DNA of 64,000 nt from Lachnospiraceae bacterium (GCA_009774245.1 VSNM01000014.1:2895-66894); one strand, 5' to 3'. Shown: positions 24,363 to 33,741, numbered from the stretch's first letter. Numbers and translations are program-made. Notes: generated from the sequence alone by a model not told the origin.

Positions 24363-25523
24363 ATGAGACAAATTCCCATTACAGCCCTGACACCCGGTAT
24401 GGTAACAGCCGAGGACATCGTATCTTACGATCACGTGACCATCGTTCCAAAGGGCATCATACTCACTGACAATATTATATCACGTTTGGAAGGATATTCC
24501 ATATATTATGCACAGATTGAGGACGATCTTATCGTAGATCTGTCGACGCCTATGGCAAACTCAGCCATCCTCATGCAGGACGCCGCCATCGCAAATCTGT
24601 ACAGCCCCGACGATCCCGCCAGGGATTCGACTACAAACAGACAGTTTCAACGCTTTTCCCAGAGCTTTGCACGCTGTGCCGAGCACTATGAGAACAATCT
24701 CATGAAATCACTCTACCGCGGGGAACCGTTTCGCTCCAACGAACTTCTAAAGGAAACCCTGGCTCTTCTGTATCAGGACAAGCAGGGAGTCAGCGTCTTT
24801 GATATGCTTCTCAATATGCACAATGCCGAGGACTCTGTGTACAACCACTGTATCGACGTCGCACTGATCTCCAATGTGCTTGCGCGCTGGCTCAATTTTT
24901 CCGAGGCTGACCAGATGATGGCAACCGCCTGCGGACTGTTCCATGACGTTGGCAAATTTATGCTCCCCACAGGAGTACTGAGGAAACCCGGCAAGCTGAC
25001 ACCCGACGAATTTGAGATCGTAAAGACACACACCACAGAAGGTTTCCACCTGCTGGGGCGCTACAGCAGTATCCCTGAGCCCGTCAAAAACGCCGCGCTG
25101 ATGCATCACGAAAAATGTGACGGGAGCGGCTATCCATATGGTCTCTCCGGAGACGAAATCGACAAATTTTCCAAGATTGTCACGATCGCAGATATCTTTG
25201 ACGCCATGACAAGCGAGCGCGTCTATCGCGCAGCGATGTGTCCTTTCTCTGTCATAAAGTATTTTGAGGACGATGGGATTCAAAAATATGAGATCAGGTA
25301 CATTCTGACTTTCCTTGAAAACGTGTCAAACTCTTACCTCAATCACCGCGTCACACTGAGCAATGGCATGGAGGGAAATGTCATCTTTATCAATCCAGAC
25401 AACTTTTCCCAGCCTGTCATCCGCACAGAGAACAACGAGATCATCGACCTGCAGAAATCCTACTATCAGAGTATGCTGCAGCTGTCGAACAAGAAAAACA
25501 TTTCCATCGAAGCGATCATATAA
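24363..25523 (+). CDS. HD-GYP domain protein, c-di-GMP phosphodiesterase-type
   Basis: A 386-residue protein with an N-terminal region of about 150 residues (DUF3391-like start ITALTPGMVTAEDI) and an HD-GYP domain. The domain shows the HD pair in FHDVGKFMLP, the His in MHHEKCDGSGYP (the GYP motif) and ADIFDAMTSERVYR. HD-GYP proteins linearise c-di-GMP to pGpG or GMP. A C-terminal segment of about 70 residues follows, with no membrane segment. It is transcribed alone from a consensus promoter and ends at a bidirectional terminator. Confidence 0.9.
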   Translation: MRQIPITALTPGMVTAEDIVSYDHVTIVPKGIILTDNIISRLEGYSIYYAQIEDDLIVDLSTPMANSAILMQDAAIANLYSPDDPARDSTTNRQFQRFSQSFARCAEHYENNLMKSLYRGEPFRSNELLKETLALLYQDKQGVSVFDMLLNMHNAEDSVYNHCIDVALISNVLARWLNFSEADQMMATACGLFHDVGKFMLPTGVLRKPGKLTPDEFEIVKTHTTEGFHLLGRYSSIPEPVKNAALMHHEKCDGSGYPYGLSGDEIDKFSKIVTIADIFDAMTSERVYRAAMCPFSVIKYFEDDGIQKYEIRYILTFLENVSNSYLNHRVTLSNGMEGNVIFINPDNFSQPVIRTENNEIIDLQKSYYQSMLQLSNKKNISIEAII

Positions 25524-25574
25524 TAATCAGCCTTAGCTGACATATTTCCCCTGGACGCCCGTGTGCATAATAAG

Positions 25575-25608
25575 GAAAGAACCCAAAGGAAACACTTCGG
25601 GTTCTTTC
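25575..25608. terminator. Bidirectional terminator between the HD-GYP and ammonium transporter genes
   Basis: GAAAGAACCC and GGGTTCTTTC form a perfect ten-pair stem around a 14-base loop, between two convergent genes. T-rich tails are short on either side. Confidence 0.8.
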
Positions 25609-25625
25609 TATATTATATATACCAA

Positions 25626-27422
25626 TTACTCAACATCTGCCAGCGCTGCCATATTCTCCTCGCCCGTGCGAATCTTGACAACCTTATCCACATTGTACAC
25701 GAATATCTTACCGTCACCAATATGTCCTGTATAGAGCACTTTCTTCGCAGACTCGATCACCTTCTCGACAGGAATTGACGATACGACCACTTCAACCTTC
25801 ACCTTCGGAAGCAGCGTCGCGTCAATCTCAGCTCCGCGGTACTTCTCGCCCGCACCTTTCTGGATACCGCAGCCCATGACCTGCGTCACTGTCATACCTG
25901 TCACGCCGATATCGTTCATCGCCCTGCGGAGCACGTCATACCGCGACAGTTTTGCGATAATGACAACCTTGTAGATACCGGACGCCGACGGAAGCGGCAC
26001 CTGGGAAACCTTGACTGCAGCATTTTTCTGTGCCTCGGAAGCCTCCTCATAATTGTCAGAGCCAAGCTGCGTATTCTCATTTTCCTCCATAATCATACTG
26101 TTGGAAATATCCATCATGGAGAAGCCCGCATACGCGGAAGGAAGTCCGTGCTCTGTAGCGTCGAGACCGATAATCTCCTCCTCCTCGCTGACACGGAGAC
26201 CAAAAATCGCCTTGATTACCAAAAATGTAATCGTGATCGTGATGACCGTCCATATAATCACGCTGAACATACCTAACAGCTGCATCCCTAACAGCTTAAA
26301 GCCGCCGCCATAGAAAAGTCCTGTCCCGCAGATCTGGTTTGTGCCGAAAGTCACGCCGTCGCCAAATCCTCTCGCATATGCGGGAGCTGTGTCCGTCGCA
26401 AAGAGTCCGACTGCGATCGTTCCCCAGATACCATTCATACAGTGAACTGCCACCGCGCCGACAGGATCGTCAATGCGGAGCTTATAGTCAAGAAGCCATA
26501 CACCAAACACTACCAACAATCCAGCCACCGCACCAATCACGATCGCGCCAAAAGCATCTGTCACATCACATCCGGCCGTGATTGCCACCAGACCAGCCAG
26601 AGAGGCATTGAGACACATCGACACATCGGGTTTACCGTACTTAATCCATGTAAAAATCATGCAGACTACCGTCGCGATCGCCGGTGCGATCGTCGTCGTC
26701 ACAAATATGGAGCCAAGCTCCTCGATACTTGTCGCTGCCGCACCGTTAAATCCATACCAGCCAAGCCACAGAATGAATACGCCGAGTGCGCCGACTGTAA
26801 GGTTATGTCCAGGAAACGCGTTTACCTTCGTGATATTTCCCTGCTTATCCCTCGTAAACTTCCCGATGCGGGGACCGAGCATCTTTGCGCCGATCAGGGC
26901 ACTGATACCGCCTACCATATGTATTGCGCAGGAGCCAGCGAAATCGTGAAATCCCATCTGCGCCAGCCAGCCGCCGCCCCAGATCCAGTGCGCTTCCACA
27001 GGATAGATGAGCGCTGAGATCACTCCCGAGTACACACAGTAGGAGAGAAACTTGGTCCTCTCTGCCATGGCGCCGGAAACGATGGTCGCCGTCGTCGCAC
27101 AGAATACCAGATTAAAAACAAAATTTGACCAGTCAAAATCTGCGTAGCTCGTGAAAATGTCAAAGCCCGGCTTTCCGATAAAGCCCAGCAGATCCTCGCC
27201 AAGCAGCAGGCCAAAGCCGATTAGTATAAAGGTACATGTACCGATACAGAAATCCATCAGATTCTTCATGATGATGTTTCCTGTATTCTTCGCCCTGGTG
27301 AAGCCTGCCTCCACCATCGCAAATCCTGCCTGCATCCAAAATACCAATGCAGCGCCGATCAAAAACCAGACGCCGAAAATCTCACCGTTTATGGCGTCAA
27401 GCAATTCCTGTAACTCTGTCAT
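25626..27422 (-). CDS. amt: Ammonium transporter fused to a PII (GlnK-like) domain
   Basis: A 598-residue fusion. Residues 1 to about 400 are an Amt channel (11 spans) with WMQAGFAMVEAGFTRAKN, AHWIWGGGWLAQMGFHDFAG (pore His) and AVAVHCMNGIWGT. A linker with an acidic stretch leads to a PII domain from about residue 485. It shows the T-loop GCGIQKGAGEKYRG, with its uridylylation-type Tyr, and GDGKIFVY. Normally Amt and GlnK are separate neighbouring genes; here the regulator is covalently attached and could gate the channel in response to ATP/ADP and 2-oxoglutarate. Expression starts behind a terminator-bearing leader. Confidence 0.93.
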   Translation of the reverse strand: MTELQELLDAINGEIFGVWFLIGAALVFWMQAGFAMVEAGFTRAKNTGNIIMKNLMDFCIGTCTFILIGFGLLLGEDLLGFIGKPGFDIFTSYADFDWSNFVFNLVFCATTATIVSGAMAERTKFLSYCVYSGVISALIYPVEAHWIWGGGWLAQMGFHDFAGSCAIHMVGGISALIGAKMLGPRIGKFTRDKQGNITKVNAFPGHNLTVGALGVFILWLGWYGFNGAAATSIEELGSIFVTTTIAPAIATVVCMIFTWIKYGKPDVSMCLNASLAGLVAITAGCDVTDAFGAIVIGAVAGLLVVFGVWLLDYKLRIDDPVGAVAVHCMNGIWGTIAVGLFATDTAPAYARGFGDGVTFGTNQICGTGLFYGGGFKLLGMQLLGMFSVIIWTVITITITFLVIKAIFGLRVSEEEEIIGLDATEHGLPSAYAGFSMMDISNSMIMEENENTQLGSDNYEEASEAQKNAAVKVSQVPLPSASGIYKVVIIAKLSRYDVLRRAMNDIGVTGMTVTQVMGCGIQKGAGEKYRGAEIDATLLPKVKVEVVVSSIPVEKVIESAKKVLYTGHIGDGKIFVYNVDKVVKIRTGEENMAALADVE

Positions 27423-27613
27423 AATAATCTCCTCCTTTTTTTATAATCGAGCAGGGGAATGTCCTTCTCCACTACTCGCAGCGCCGGGCGCACGTTACAT
27501 CAGTAACAATTTCATCTGTGCACCCGTGCGCAAAAAAAGGTGCTATGGGAGTGTATCCCGTAGCACCTTCGCTTTATGCAACCTATCTTACCACCACATT
27601 TTTCCATTGTCAA
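27423..27613 (-). promoter_or_regulatory. Promoter and structured leader with promoter-proximal terminator of amt
   Basis: A consensus promoter TTGACA (27608-27613)-N17-TAAGAT (27585-27590) starts transcription near 27578. About ten bases later a strong intrinsic terminator forms: stem GGTGCTACGGGA/TCCCATAGCACC (27539-27567) and seven T. Further down, GCGCAC/GTGCGC encloses GTTAC-TGAT-GTAAC, and a last hairpin (CGAG/CTCG, 27448-27478) precedes AAGGAGGAG. Readthrough is needed for amt expression, so nitrogen-dependent antitermination is plausible. I do not recognise a known riboswitch class. Confidence 0.75.
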
Positions 27614-27741
27614 ACTTTTTTTGACTCATCATCGCCATCATCCTGTCCAAATCTGACGCTAAATTGCCCGTTTGTACGTCATATTATTCGTTTCGTGCAT
27701 TATATACTGTTATTTTTTTCGTATCCAATCCCATTTTTTGT

Positions 27742-28479
27742 CTAATTTGCACGATAGACATACTGTATCAATTCCTTTTCGACCATCATTCCGTCGAAAT
27801 TAATCTCCTGCAGTCTGACTCTGCCCTGCGGCAGGAAACCGAGCCGCCCACAGAGACGAATCGACGCCTCGTTGTTTTCATTGATGAAGGAGCAGTAGTT
27901 CTCCTGCCCCAGCTCCTCGATTCCATAGGAGAGAATCGCGCTGCACGCCTCGTACGCATACCCCTGATGCTGATACGCCACCCCAAGCATAAATCCCAGC
28001 TCCAGTCCCTCGAAGCCTTCCTTGTACTCCAGGCCTGCTCTCCCGATGACTTGTCCGCTCTCCCTGTCCTCAAGTACCCACATCCCATACCCATAAAAAT
28101 GATATATATTTTTGATGTACTCCCGGGTGTAAGTCATCTCCCGCTCCGGCTCTGCAAAAAGCGGCTCCATAAACTGTGTGACGCTCGCGTCACTGTACAG
28201 CTCATACAGCCGCGGCACATCCGCCACCGTAATCTCCCGAATCCGCAGCCGCTGTGTCTCGGCAATATCCCACGGAATATCATGAAAACGCCTGTACACC
28301 CTGTCAAGAAACCGCGCATCAATATCGCTGAGCTTCTCCACACAGTAGGCACCGCACGGAAAGCTCTGATCCGCGTTGCGCTCATTTAACCAGACTATAT
28401 ACGGTATCTGTCTGGTATCATAGTACGCTGCCTCCTCAGCATTTTCCGTTATCATGACTTCATGTTCGTCATCTGCCAT
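27742..28479 (-). CDS. GNAT family N-acetyltransferase
   Basis: A 245-residue protein. The first 80 residues (DTRQIPYIVWLNERNADQSF, CVEKLSDIDARFLDRVYRRF) form an extra domain seen in Lachnospiraceae GNAT proteins. The rest is a RimJ/RimL-like GNAT fold with LRIREITVADVPRLYELYSD, the acetyl-CoA loop LGVAYQHQGYAYEACSAIL and NENNEASIRLCGRLGF. The acceptor substrate is unknown. AAGGGGGTGGCAGT precedes the ATG. It follows the XRE-type gene on the same strand after a long hairpin. Confidence 0.87.
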   Translation of the reverse strand: MADDEHEVMITENAEEAAYYDTRQIPYIVWLNERNADQSFPCGAYCVEKLSDIDARFLDRVYRRFHDIPWDIAETQRLRIREITVADVPRLYELYSDASVTQFMEPLFAEPEREMTYTREYIKNIYHFYGYGMWVLEDRESGQVIGRAGLEYKEGFEGLELGFMLGVAYQHQGYAYEACSAILSYGIEELGQENYCSFINENNEASIRLCGRLGFLPQGRVRLQEINFDGMMVEKELIQYVYRAN

Positions 28480-28499
28480 ACTGCCACCCCCTTCGCGTT

Positions 28500-28545
28500 A
28501 GGAACTGTTCAGAAATAACATAAGTTATTTATTAACAGTTCCTTA
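28500..28545. terminator. Long two-part palindrome at the end of the XRE gene
   Basis: AGGAACTGTT/AACAGTTCCT (10 bp) encloses AAATAAC-ATAA-GTTATTT (7 bp), separated by a 3+3 internal loop. It begins at the TAA stop of the XRE gene. It could terminate or attenuate transcription into the GNAT gene, though no T-run follows. It may instead be a small repeat element. Confidence 0.65.
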
Positions 28546-28860
28546 GCACATCCTCTGCTGATAATATGCTCTCAGGCGCTGCCCCATGCTCTGATTCAGA
28601 CACCACTGAACCAGCCACTCTCTGTCCTGGCCCGATACCACCAGATCGTCCATGTGTATCTTTAATATCTTGCTCAGGCTGTACAGATTATCGATGGACG
28701 GCATCGTCTGCCCCCTGAGCCAACGGTACACCGGCTGCGGACACGCAAGCCCAAGCTCCTTCTGGATCTCACTGACCGTATACCCCCGCTTCCTGATCAC
28801 ATAGTTCAATAATTGTCCGGTCCTACCCATATCAAGTGTTACCCCTGCCTCTTTTTTCAT
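28543..28860 (-). CDS. XRE-family HTH protein
   Basis: A 105-residue regulator with a lambda-repressor-like HTH: GQLLNYVIRKRGYTVSEIQK, then CPQPVYRWLRGQTMPSIDNLYSLSKIL, and a short C-terminal tail. ATG is chosen after GGAGGCGGCAGGAAT. It is divergent from the polysaccharide deacetylase gene and may control it or itself; targets are unknown. Its stop codon is embedded in a long palindrome. Confidence 0.85.
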   Translation of the reverse strand: MKKEAGVTLDMGRTGQLLNYVIRKRGYTVSEIQKELGLACPQPVYRWLRGQTMPSIDNLYSLSKILKIHMDDLVVSGQDREWLVQWCLNQSMGQRLRAYYQQRMC

Positions 28861-29044
28861 ATTCCTGCCGCCTCCATATTCTTTGTTGTAATTGATGATA
28901 CTCTTATCATACACACTTTTTGGTCAAAAGTCATTGTACTTTTTGCCTAATTTACAAAATTTTGTATCAATACAGGTATTTTTTTCTCTGTGGGAAATAT
29001 TCTTTATTAAGAACCTTTCTGAAAGTGAGAAACGAATATTAAAA

Positions 29045-29896
29045 ATGAAGAGCAAAACGGGAATAAAATGGAAAACAAATCTGAAAAAAACAGCGCTCCT
29101 GACTATACTCCTGACCGCTGCCTTCCTGGTGGGCAGAGGCATCGCATATGTCAAATATGAAAAAATCGGCAGTCAGGCGATTCCCGCCAGCGGCAGCGTG
29201 TCCTCCGAAAACTGGGGACTCGGCTTCGGGCAGGAGGGCAGTCAGCCCACCGGAAATGCCTCTGTCGATGAGCTAAAAAAATACGACGCCCACTATGTGG
29301 GAAGCAGTGCGGAGAAAGTGATCTATCTCACCTTTGATGCCGGTTATGAGAACGGGAACACCCAGCCGATTCTGGATGCATTAAAAAAACATAATGCACA
29401 CGCTACTTTCTTCGTGGTAGGACATTATCTGGAATCTGCACCGGAGCTTGTCAAACAGATGGTCGCGGACGGACACTTTGTCGGAAACCACACATACCAC
29501 CACCTGGATATGTCATCCATCGCCTCGAAAGAATCCTTCGAAAAAGAAATGCGGGATGTAGAGACGCTGTTCAAGGAGATCACCGGCACAGAACTGGCAC
29601 ATTTCTACCGTCCGCCACAGGGAAAGTACAACACCGAAAACCTGAAGATGGCGCAGGAGCTTGGATACCACACCTTTTTCTGGAGTCTTGCCTACGTCGA
29701 CTGGTATCAGGATAAACAGCCGACCAGGGAAGAAGCCTTCAAAAAGCTTGTCGGGCGGATCCATCCCGGCGCGATCGTCCTCCTGCACAGCACCTCTAAG
29801 ACAAACGGCGAGATTCTCGACGAGCTGCTGACACACTGGGAGGAGATGGGTTACACCTTCCGCACCCTGGAAGATTTCGTGAACCCATCAGAATAA
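29045..29896 (+). CDS. Polysaccharide deacetylase, PdaA-like (muramic delta-lactam formation)
   Basis: A 283-residue exported protein: a basic N-terminus and one hydrophobic segment (TALLTILLTAAFLVG) anchor it, and a NodB deacetylase domain follows. Motif 1 is YLTFDAGYENGNT (TFDAG rather than TFDDG, as in PdaA), motif 2 GNHTYHHLDMS holds the zinc His pair, motif 3 is FYRPPQGKYN and the last motif LLHSTSK. PdaA deacetylates N-acetylmuramic acid in spore cortex peptidoglycan, so a sporulation role is inferred. The ribosome binding site is weak. The 3' end overlaps the convergent HD-domain gene by 9 bp. Confidence 0.88.
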   Translation: MKSKTGIKWKTNLKKTALLTILLTAAFLVGRGIAYVKYEKIGSQAIPASGSVSSENWGLGFGQEGSQPTGNASVDELKKYDAHYVGSSAEKVIYLTFDAGYENGNTQPILDALKKHNAHATFFVVGHYLESAPELVKQMVADGHFVGNHTYHHLDMSSIASKESFEKEMRDVETLFKEITGTELAHFYRPPQGKYNTENLKMAQELGYHTFFWSLAYVDWYQDKQPTREEAFKKLVGRIHPGAIVLLHSTSKTNGEILDELLTHWEEMGYTFRTLEDFVNPSE

Positions 29897-30661
29897 AATA
29901 CTCAGGTAATAATCGTACCTCTCCATGACACTCGTGTCACAAAATACGGTAAGCTGCTCCCTGACCGCCCGAAAGTACCATTCTTGTTTTGCCTTGTCCG
30001 GCTGGTTGAATTTATCCCAGATTTCAACTCCGCGATAGCGCTGTTCCCGCGCGATCGACTCAAGATTGGCGGTCTTGTCCGCAAGGACGATGATCTTTGC
30101 GTCTGACGATGCACTTTTTAAATGCTCGATCGTCTCCCGCTTCCTGATCTCCCAGGTCTGGGAGGCGGGCATATCGCGGCGCTTATTCTCCGTCTCTGTC
30201 TCCACAAGTCCGGCAATCCGTTCTCCAAACTCCCTTTTCAGATCGTCCAGCGTCACCCAGGTGTCCTCAACTGTGTCGTGGAGAATCGCCGCCGCCAGCA
30301 CCTCGACATCCTGCGTGAGCTCCAGTGCATAATTCATGGTCGTGATAATGTGGGTAAAATACGGTATCCGCGTCTTTTTTCTGTACTGTCCCAGATGCGC
30401 CCGCGCAGCATATGCATACGCCCTGTAGAGCTGCTCGTCCAGGTCCTCGACAGACGGAAAAAGGGCTGGCTGCTCATCCATCCCTTTCTCATTATAACGG
30501 CACACGAACTCTCCTCTGGCGCAATCCGCTTTTCCGGTATAAAAAGGACACCCGCGGCCGCACACGTGCTGTTCCTTCCTGACATTCAAAAAATAGTCCA
30601 CTGCCCTGCAATAGAAATATCCTTCCCCGTCTGCTCTTACAAAATGTTCGTTTTGATTCAT
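29888..30661 (-). CDS. RelA/SpoT-homolog-like HD-domain protein
   Basis: A 257-residue protein. An N-terminal Cys-rich segment (CRAVDYF, HVCGRGCPFYTGKADC, EFVCRY) may bind metal. The HD hydrolase domain resembles RSH/MESH enzymes: ARAHLGQYRKKTRIPYFTHI, LHDTVEDTWVTLDDLKREFG, ADKTANLESI. Such domains hydrolyse (p)ppGpp or related nucleotides; no synthetase domain is present. It starts 3 bp after the SH3-protein stop, so the two are co-transcribed. Function as a small alarmone hydrolase is inference. Confidence 0.85.
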   Translation of the reverse strand: MNQNEHFVRADGEGYFYCRAVDYFLNVRKEQHVCGRGCPFYTGKADCARGEFVCRYNEKGMDEQPALFPSVEDLDEQLYRAYAYAARAHLGQYRKKTRIPYFTHIITTMNYALELTQDVEVLAAAILHDTVEDTWVTLDDLKREFGERIAGLVETETENKRRDMPASQTWEIRKRETIEHLKSASSDAKIIVLADKTANLESIAREQRYRGVEIWDKFNQPDKAKQEWYFRAVREQLTVFCDTSVMERYDYYLSILF

Positions 30662-30664
30662 TGT

Positions 30665-31591
30665 CTAATCCTTTTTGGTAAACTCTATAATCCAACCCTT
30701 GCCTTCACTGCCGTCGCTCGTCTTGTAATCGCCATACTCCATACGGCATGTAAATGAGACGCCCTGCTCCGCCTTCATCTCATTGACCACGGTCTCCATC
30801 GCCTTCTTGACCTTGGTCTCATCACTGCCGATGCTGGAATTTCTGTACACTGTTCCAAACTTCTGGATGTCATAGCGTATTGCCCGATTCAATGCCAGCT
30901 TGAGATCCCTGTCATTGCGAAACGGACCGGCCAGACTGTCGCTCAGGTAATTGTTCCGGTAGTTGATCAGATACCCCTGCATCGAGAGAGCGGCCACATT
31001 CTTGTCTACCTTCGCCTCGCTCTCATACACCTCCTTCAGGTTTTTGCCGCTGTCCTGCAGAATACAGTCCTCCAGCATCGCATAACCCATCAGGAAGGAG
31101 TCGAGATACTTGATATATGTATTTTCGTCCATGTCCTCGATATCGTCCGCATCGAAATCACCCAGCTCCGGATTCTTGTAAAACGAAAACGTCCCTTTCG
31201 TCAGCTTCTTGATATCGGTGCCCGACACCACCGCATTGGCGCTGCTCGCATTCTTGGAAATGAGGCCGTCGCCCATCACATAATAAGTACCATTTAAGGA
31301 GACCTGAAACCAGCCGTTGGAAGTGATCCCTGTCACATTCACCGGAATATCCGGCGCTATGACTGTCACCACCTCCGAGTTCACATCCGGCTGTTTGTAC
31401 ACCTTTGTCTTATCGTTGCTGTAGAGCACAGCCTTGTTTTCCGTGACCGTAAACTCTACTGCATATGTCTCAAGAAGCTGTCCATTTCCCCCGACAGTCT
31501 GCGCTGTGGCAAATGACGCCACAGCCGCTATCAGAGCAAATGCCGCTTTCCATTTTGTATTTAATTTCGTATTTAATTTTGTCCTTCTCAT
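30665..31591 (-). CDS. Exported SH3-domain protein of unknown function
   Basis: A 308-residue exported protein. The N-terminus has a signal peptide preceded by a duplicated TKLN motif (a 12-bp DNA duplication). Then comes a bacterial SH3-like domain (YSNDKTKVYKQPDVNSEVVT, GWFQVSLNGTYYVMGDGLI, about 50-115). The remainder (LKLALNRAIRYDIQKFGTVYRNSS) resembles no domain I can name. SH3b domains bind cell-wall peptides, so a surface role is likely. AAAGGGGAGAACTAT precedes the ATG. It lies 23 bp downstream of the M13 peptidase gene. Confidence 0.7.
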   Translation of the reverse strand: MRRTKLNTKLNTKWKAAFALIAAVASFATAQTVGGNGQLLETYAVEFTVTENKAVLYSNDKTKVYKQPDVNSEVVTVIAPDIPVNVTGITSNGWFQVSLNGTYYVMGDGLISKNASSANAVVSGTDIKKLTKGTFSFYKNPELGDFDADDIEDMDENTYIKYLDSFLMGYAMLEDCILQDSGKNLKEVYESEAKVDKNVAALSMQGYLINYRNNYLSDSLAGPFRNDRDLKLALNRAIRYDIQKFGTVYRNSSIGSDETKVKKAMETVVNEMKAEQGVSFTCRMEYGDYKTSDGSEGKGWIIEFTKKD

Positions 31592-31614
31592 ATAGTTCTC
31601 CCCTTTGTCCTGCT

Positions 31615-33741
31615 CTACTTCCAGATGCCAACCCTGTCCTCCGGCGCCACATACATTCCGTCCGTCTCCTTGATGTCATAAATCTCGTAGAAGGCATCGC
31701 AGGAGCTCAGGACTGCATTGACGCGCACCTTGTTTGGCGAGTGCGTATCCGTGTTTAACAGATACATCATAAAGCTGGCCGTGTCCTCACTGGCCCAGTT
31801 GTAAGTCATCTGTCCAAACGCCTCGTCGAGCGCCTTCGCGTCATCCCCGATAATGGAGGTGATGCAGGTCATCGCGCCGAGATCGGCAATGTTCTCCATC
31901 AGCGTCAGGTCGCCGTTCACCTTGACGCCCATCATCTCATAATTGCTGTAGTAATCCACGATGGACTGCGACATTTTCTTGTACTCCGCAAGCTCCTCGT
32001 CTGTCCACCACACATTGTAGTTGCCATATTCATCGTAGAGGGCGCCGCTTGAGTCAAACGCATGGCTGACCTCGTGCGCTATGACAAAGCCGATACCGCC
32101 GAGATTGGCTCCATAGCTGTTGTCGCTGTCGTAAAATGGCGCCTGCAGAATTGCCGCCGGGAAGATGATCTCATTATTCAGGGGATCGTACATCGCATTG
32201 ATCGTCTGCGGCGTCACATCCCACTCTGACCGGTCAACCTTCGTCCCAAGCTTGTTCAGACTGTCGTCAATCGCCACCTGCATACTCACCAGCAGATTGG
32301 ACAGCAGGCTTCCTCCCTCGGAGATCGGCGTCACCTGCATCATGTCGCGGGCTGCCGGCCACCGGTCCGGATAACCAATCTTGACCTGCATCGTCTCCAG
32401 CTTCCGGATTGCCTTTTTCTTCGTCGCATCGCTCATCCAGTCCTGCCTGTTGATGATGGTCTCGTACTCATCCAGAATCTGCTCAATCATTTCCTCGACT
32501 GCCTCTTTATCCTCCGCCGAGAAGTGCTGCTCCACATAAATCATGCCAAAATCCCATGGCAGCAAATCCTGCGTCAGATTTTTCCACGTCTTCTCGTCCC
32601 CCCAGCTCTCCGTGATGCCGTACAGCGCATTTTTCATGTCGTCGCTGAGCCTGGCGTAGTTTGCGTTGGCATATTCGGCTGTATCATTCAGCATGACAAA
32701 CGTCGAGTAATCCTTGAGCGCCTGCAGGTTTTCTTCCACAAGCAGCGAATTGATCTTCTCTGCCTGCTCCACATCCATGACAATATATTTGTCCTGTCCG
32801 TCAACCCGGAGCGTTTTCAGCATCCTGGGCACATCGACATTGGAATAAAGCTCCTGCAGCTCCTGCTCTGTATACACATTGTACGTCACGGCCGGATCAT
32901 AAAGCTGCTCTGTCGCCAGTGTCGACGCACAGATATCGCGCAGCAGCCCCTCGATGGAATCCGTGCTCTGCGCCGCCTCATCCGCTGTCATGCCAAACTC
33001 CATCAGCATATTATTGATATATTCGAGATACAGATCCATGTACTCCTGTGTATTCTGCCCCTCGACATACTCCTTGCCGATCAGTGTGTCCGCGTACATC
33101 ATGTAAACCGCATACTCACTGGAATCCGCCTTATCCTGCATGATATTGTACCCACCGACAATGCTGCTGAACCCAAACTCGCCGCTCAGGTGCGCCAGCG
33201 CATCCACGTACTCGTCGATACTGGAGGCATTCCGTATGCTGTCCATATGCGGCTTTAACGGCCCCAGCCCTGTCTCCTCGCGGTTCTCCATGTCCGTCAC
33301 ACATTCGTACATGTCCTTGATCTTCTGCTCCGAACTACCCTTTTCGTATGTCTTTTTATCATTTGCCAGATCATCAATGATATCCTCCATCTCGGCGCTC
33401 ACGACAGCATTCAGCTCGCCAAACCAGTCCCAGTGCGCGTCTGTTGCCGCAAGCTCGATCTTTGACAGCAGGTTCTCATTGACATACTCATAGTAATCAT
33501 CCTGATAGCGGACTCCTGCATCCTCCTCGTCACCGCCCTGCTCCCTGGCGTCAGGCACAGTGGTATCCTGTGCGGCAGTCGTCTCCTCCGCGTCTTTTTG
33601 CTCTGCCCTTGCACTGTTAAACTTATCCTTGATACTGTCCTGGGACTCGTCGCCCACCGGACCTGCCGTCTGTGTGCTGCATCCTGCCAGCTGCGCCGTC
33701 AATACCAGTGCTGTCAACAACGCGAGTAATTTTTTTCTCAT
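31615..33741 (-). CDS. M13 family zinc metallopeptidase lipoprotein (neprilysin-like)
   Basis: A 708-residue lipoprotein with lipobox LAGC after a hydrophobic signal, then an acidic linker and a full-length M13 peptidase. Catalytic marks are NAMYDPLNNEIIFPAAILQAPFY, the zinc motif VIAHEVSHAFD (HExxH) and the third ligand in ENIADLGAM. The C-terminus (LLNTDTHSPNKVRVNAVL, VAPEDRVGIW) is typical of the family. It cleaves small peptides outside the membrane. The ATG after GGGAGAGGAAAAAATAGC gives a proper signal peptide. First gene of a unit with the SH3 and HD-domain genes. Confidence 0.92.
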   Translation of the reverse strand: MRKKLLALLTALVLTAQLAGCSTQTAGPVGDESQDSIKDKFNSARAEQKDAEETTAAQDTTVPDAREQGGDEEDAGVRYQDDYYEYVNENLLSKIELAATDAHWDWFGELNAVVSAEMEDIIDDLANDKKTYEKGSSEQKIKDMYECVTDMENREETGLGPLKPHMDSIRNASSIDEYVDALAHLSGEFGFSSIVGGYNIMQDKADSSEYAVYMMYADTLIGKEYVEGQNTQEYMDLYLEYINNMLMEFGMTADEAAQSTDSIEGLLRDICASTLATEQLYDPAVTYNVYTEQELQELYSNVDVPRMLKTLRVDGQDKYIVMDVEQAEKINSLLVEENLQALKDYSTFVMLNDTAEYANANYARLSDDMKNALYGITESWGDEKTWKNLTQDLLPWDFGMIYVEQHFSAEDKEAVEEMIEQILDEYETIINRQDWMSDATKKKAIRKLETMQVKIGYPDRWPAARDMMQVTPISEGGSLLSNLLVSMQVAIDDSLNKLGTKVDRSEWDVTPQTINAMYDPLNNEIIFPAAILQAPFYDSDNSYGANLGGIGFVIAHEVSHAFDSSGALYDEYGNYNVWWTDEELAEYKKMSQSIVDYYSNYEMMGVKVNGDLTLMENIADLGAMTCITSIIGDDAKALDEAFGQMTYNWASEDTASFMMYLLNTDTHSPNKVRVNAVLSSCDAFYEIYDIKETDGMYVAPEDRVGIWK

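Noticed and set aside
24363..25523. A cyclic-di-GMP network operon around the HD-GYP gene
   Set aside because: No GGDEF, EAL or c-di-GMP riboswitch was seen nearby; the gene stands alone with its own promoter and terminator.
27423..27613. Known glutamine riboswitch or classical ANTAR two-hairpin element upstream of amt
   Set aside because: I could not find the conserved core of the glnA-type motif or paired hexaloop hairpins; only a promoter, a terminator and unassigned stems are supported.
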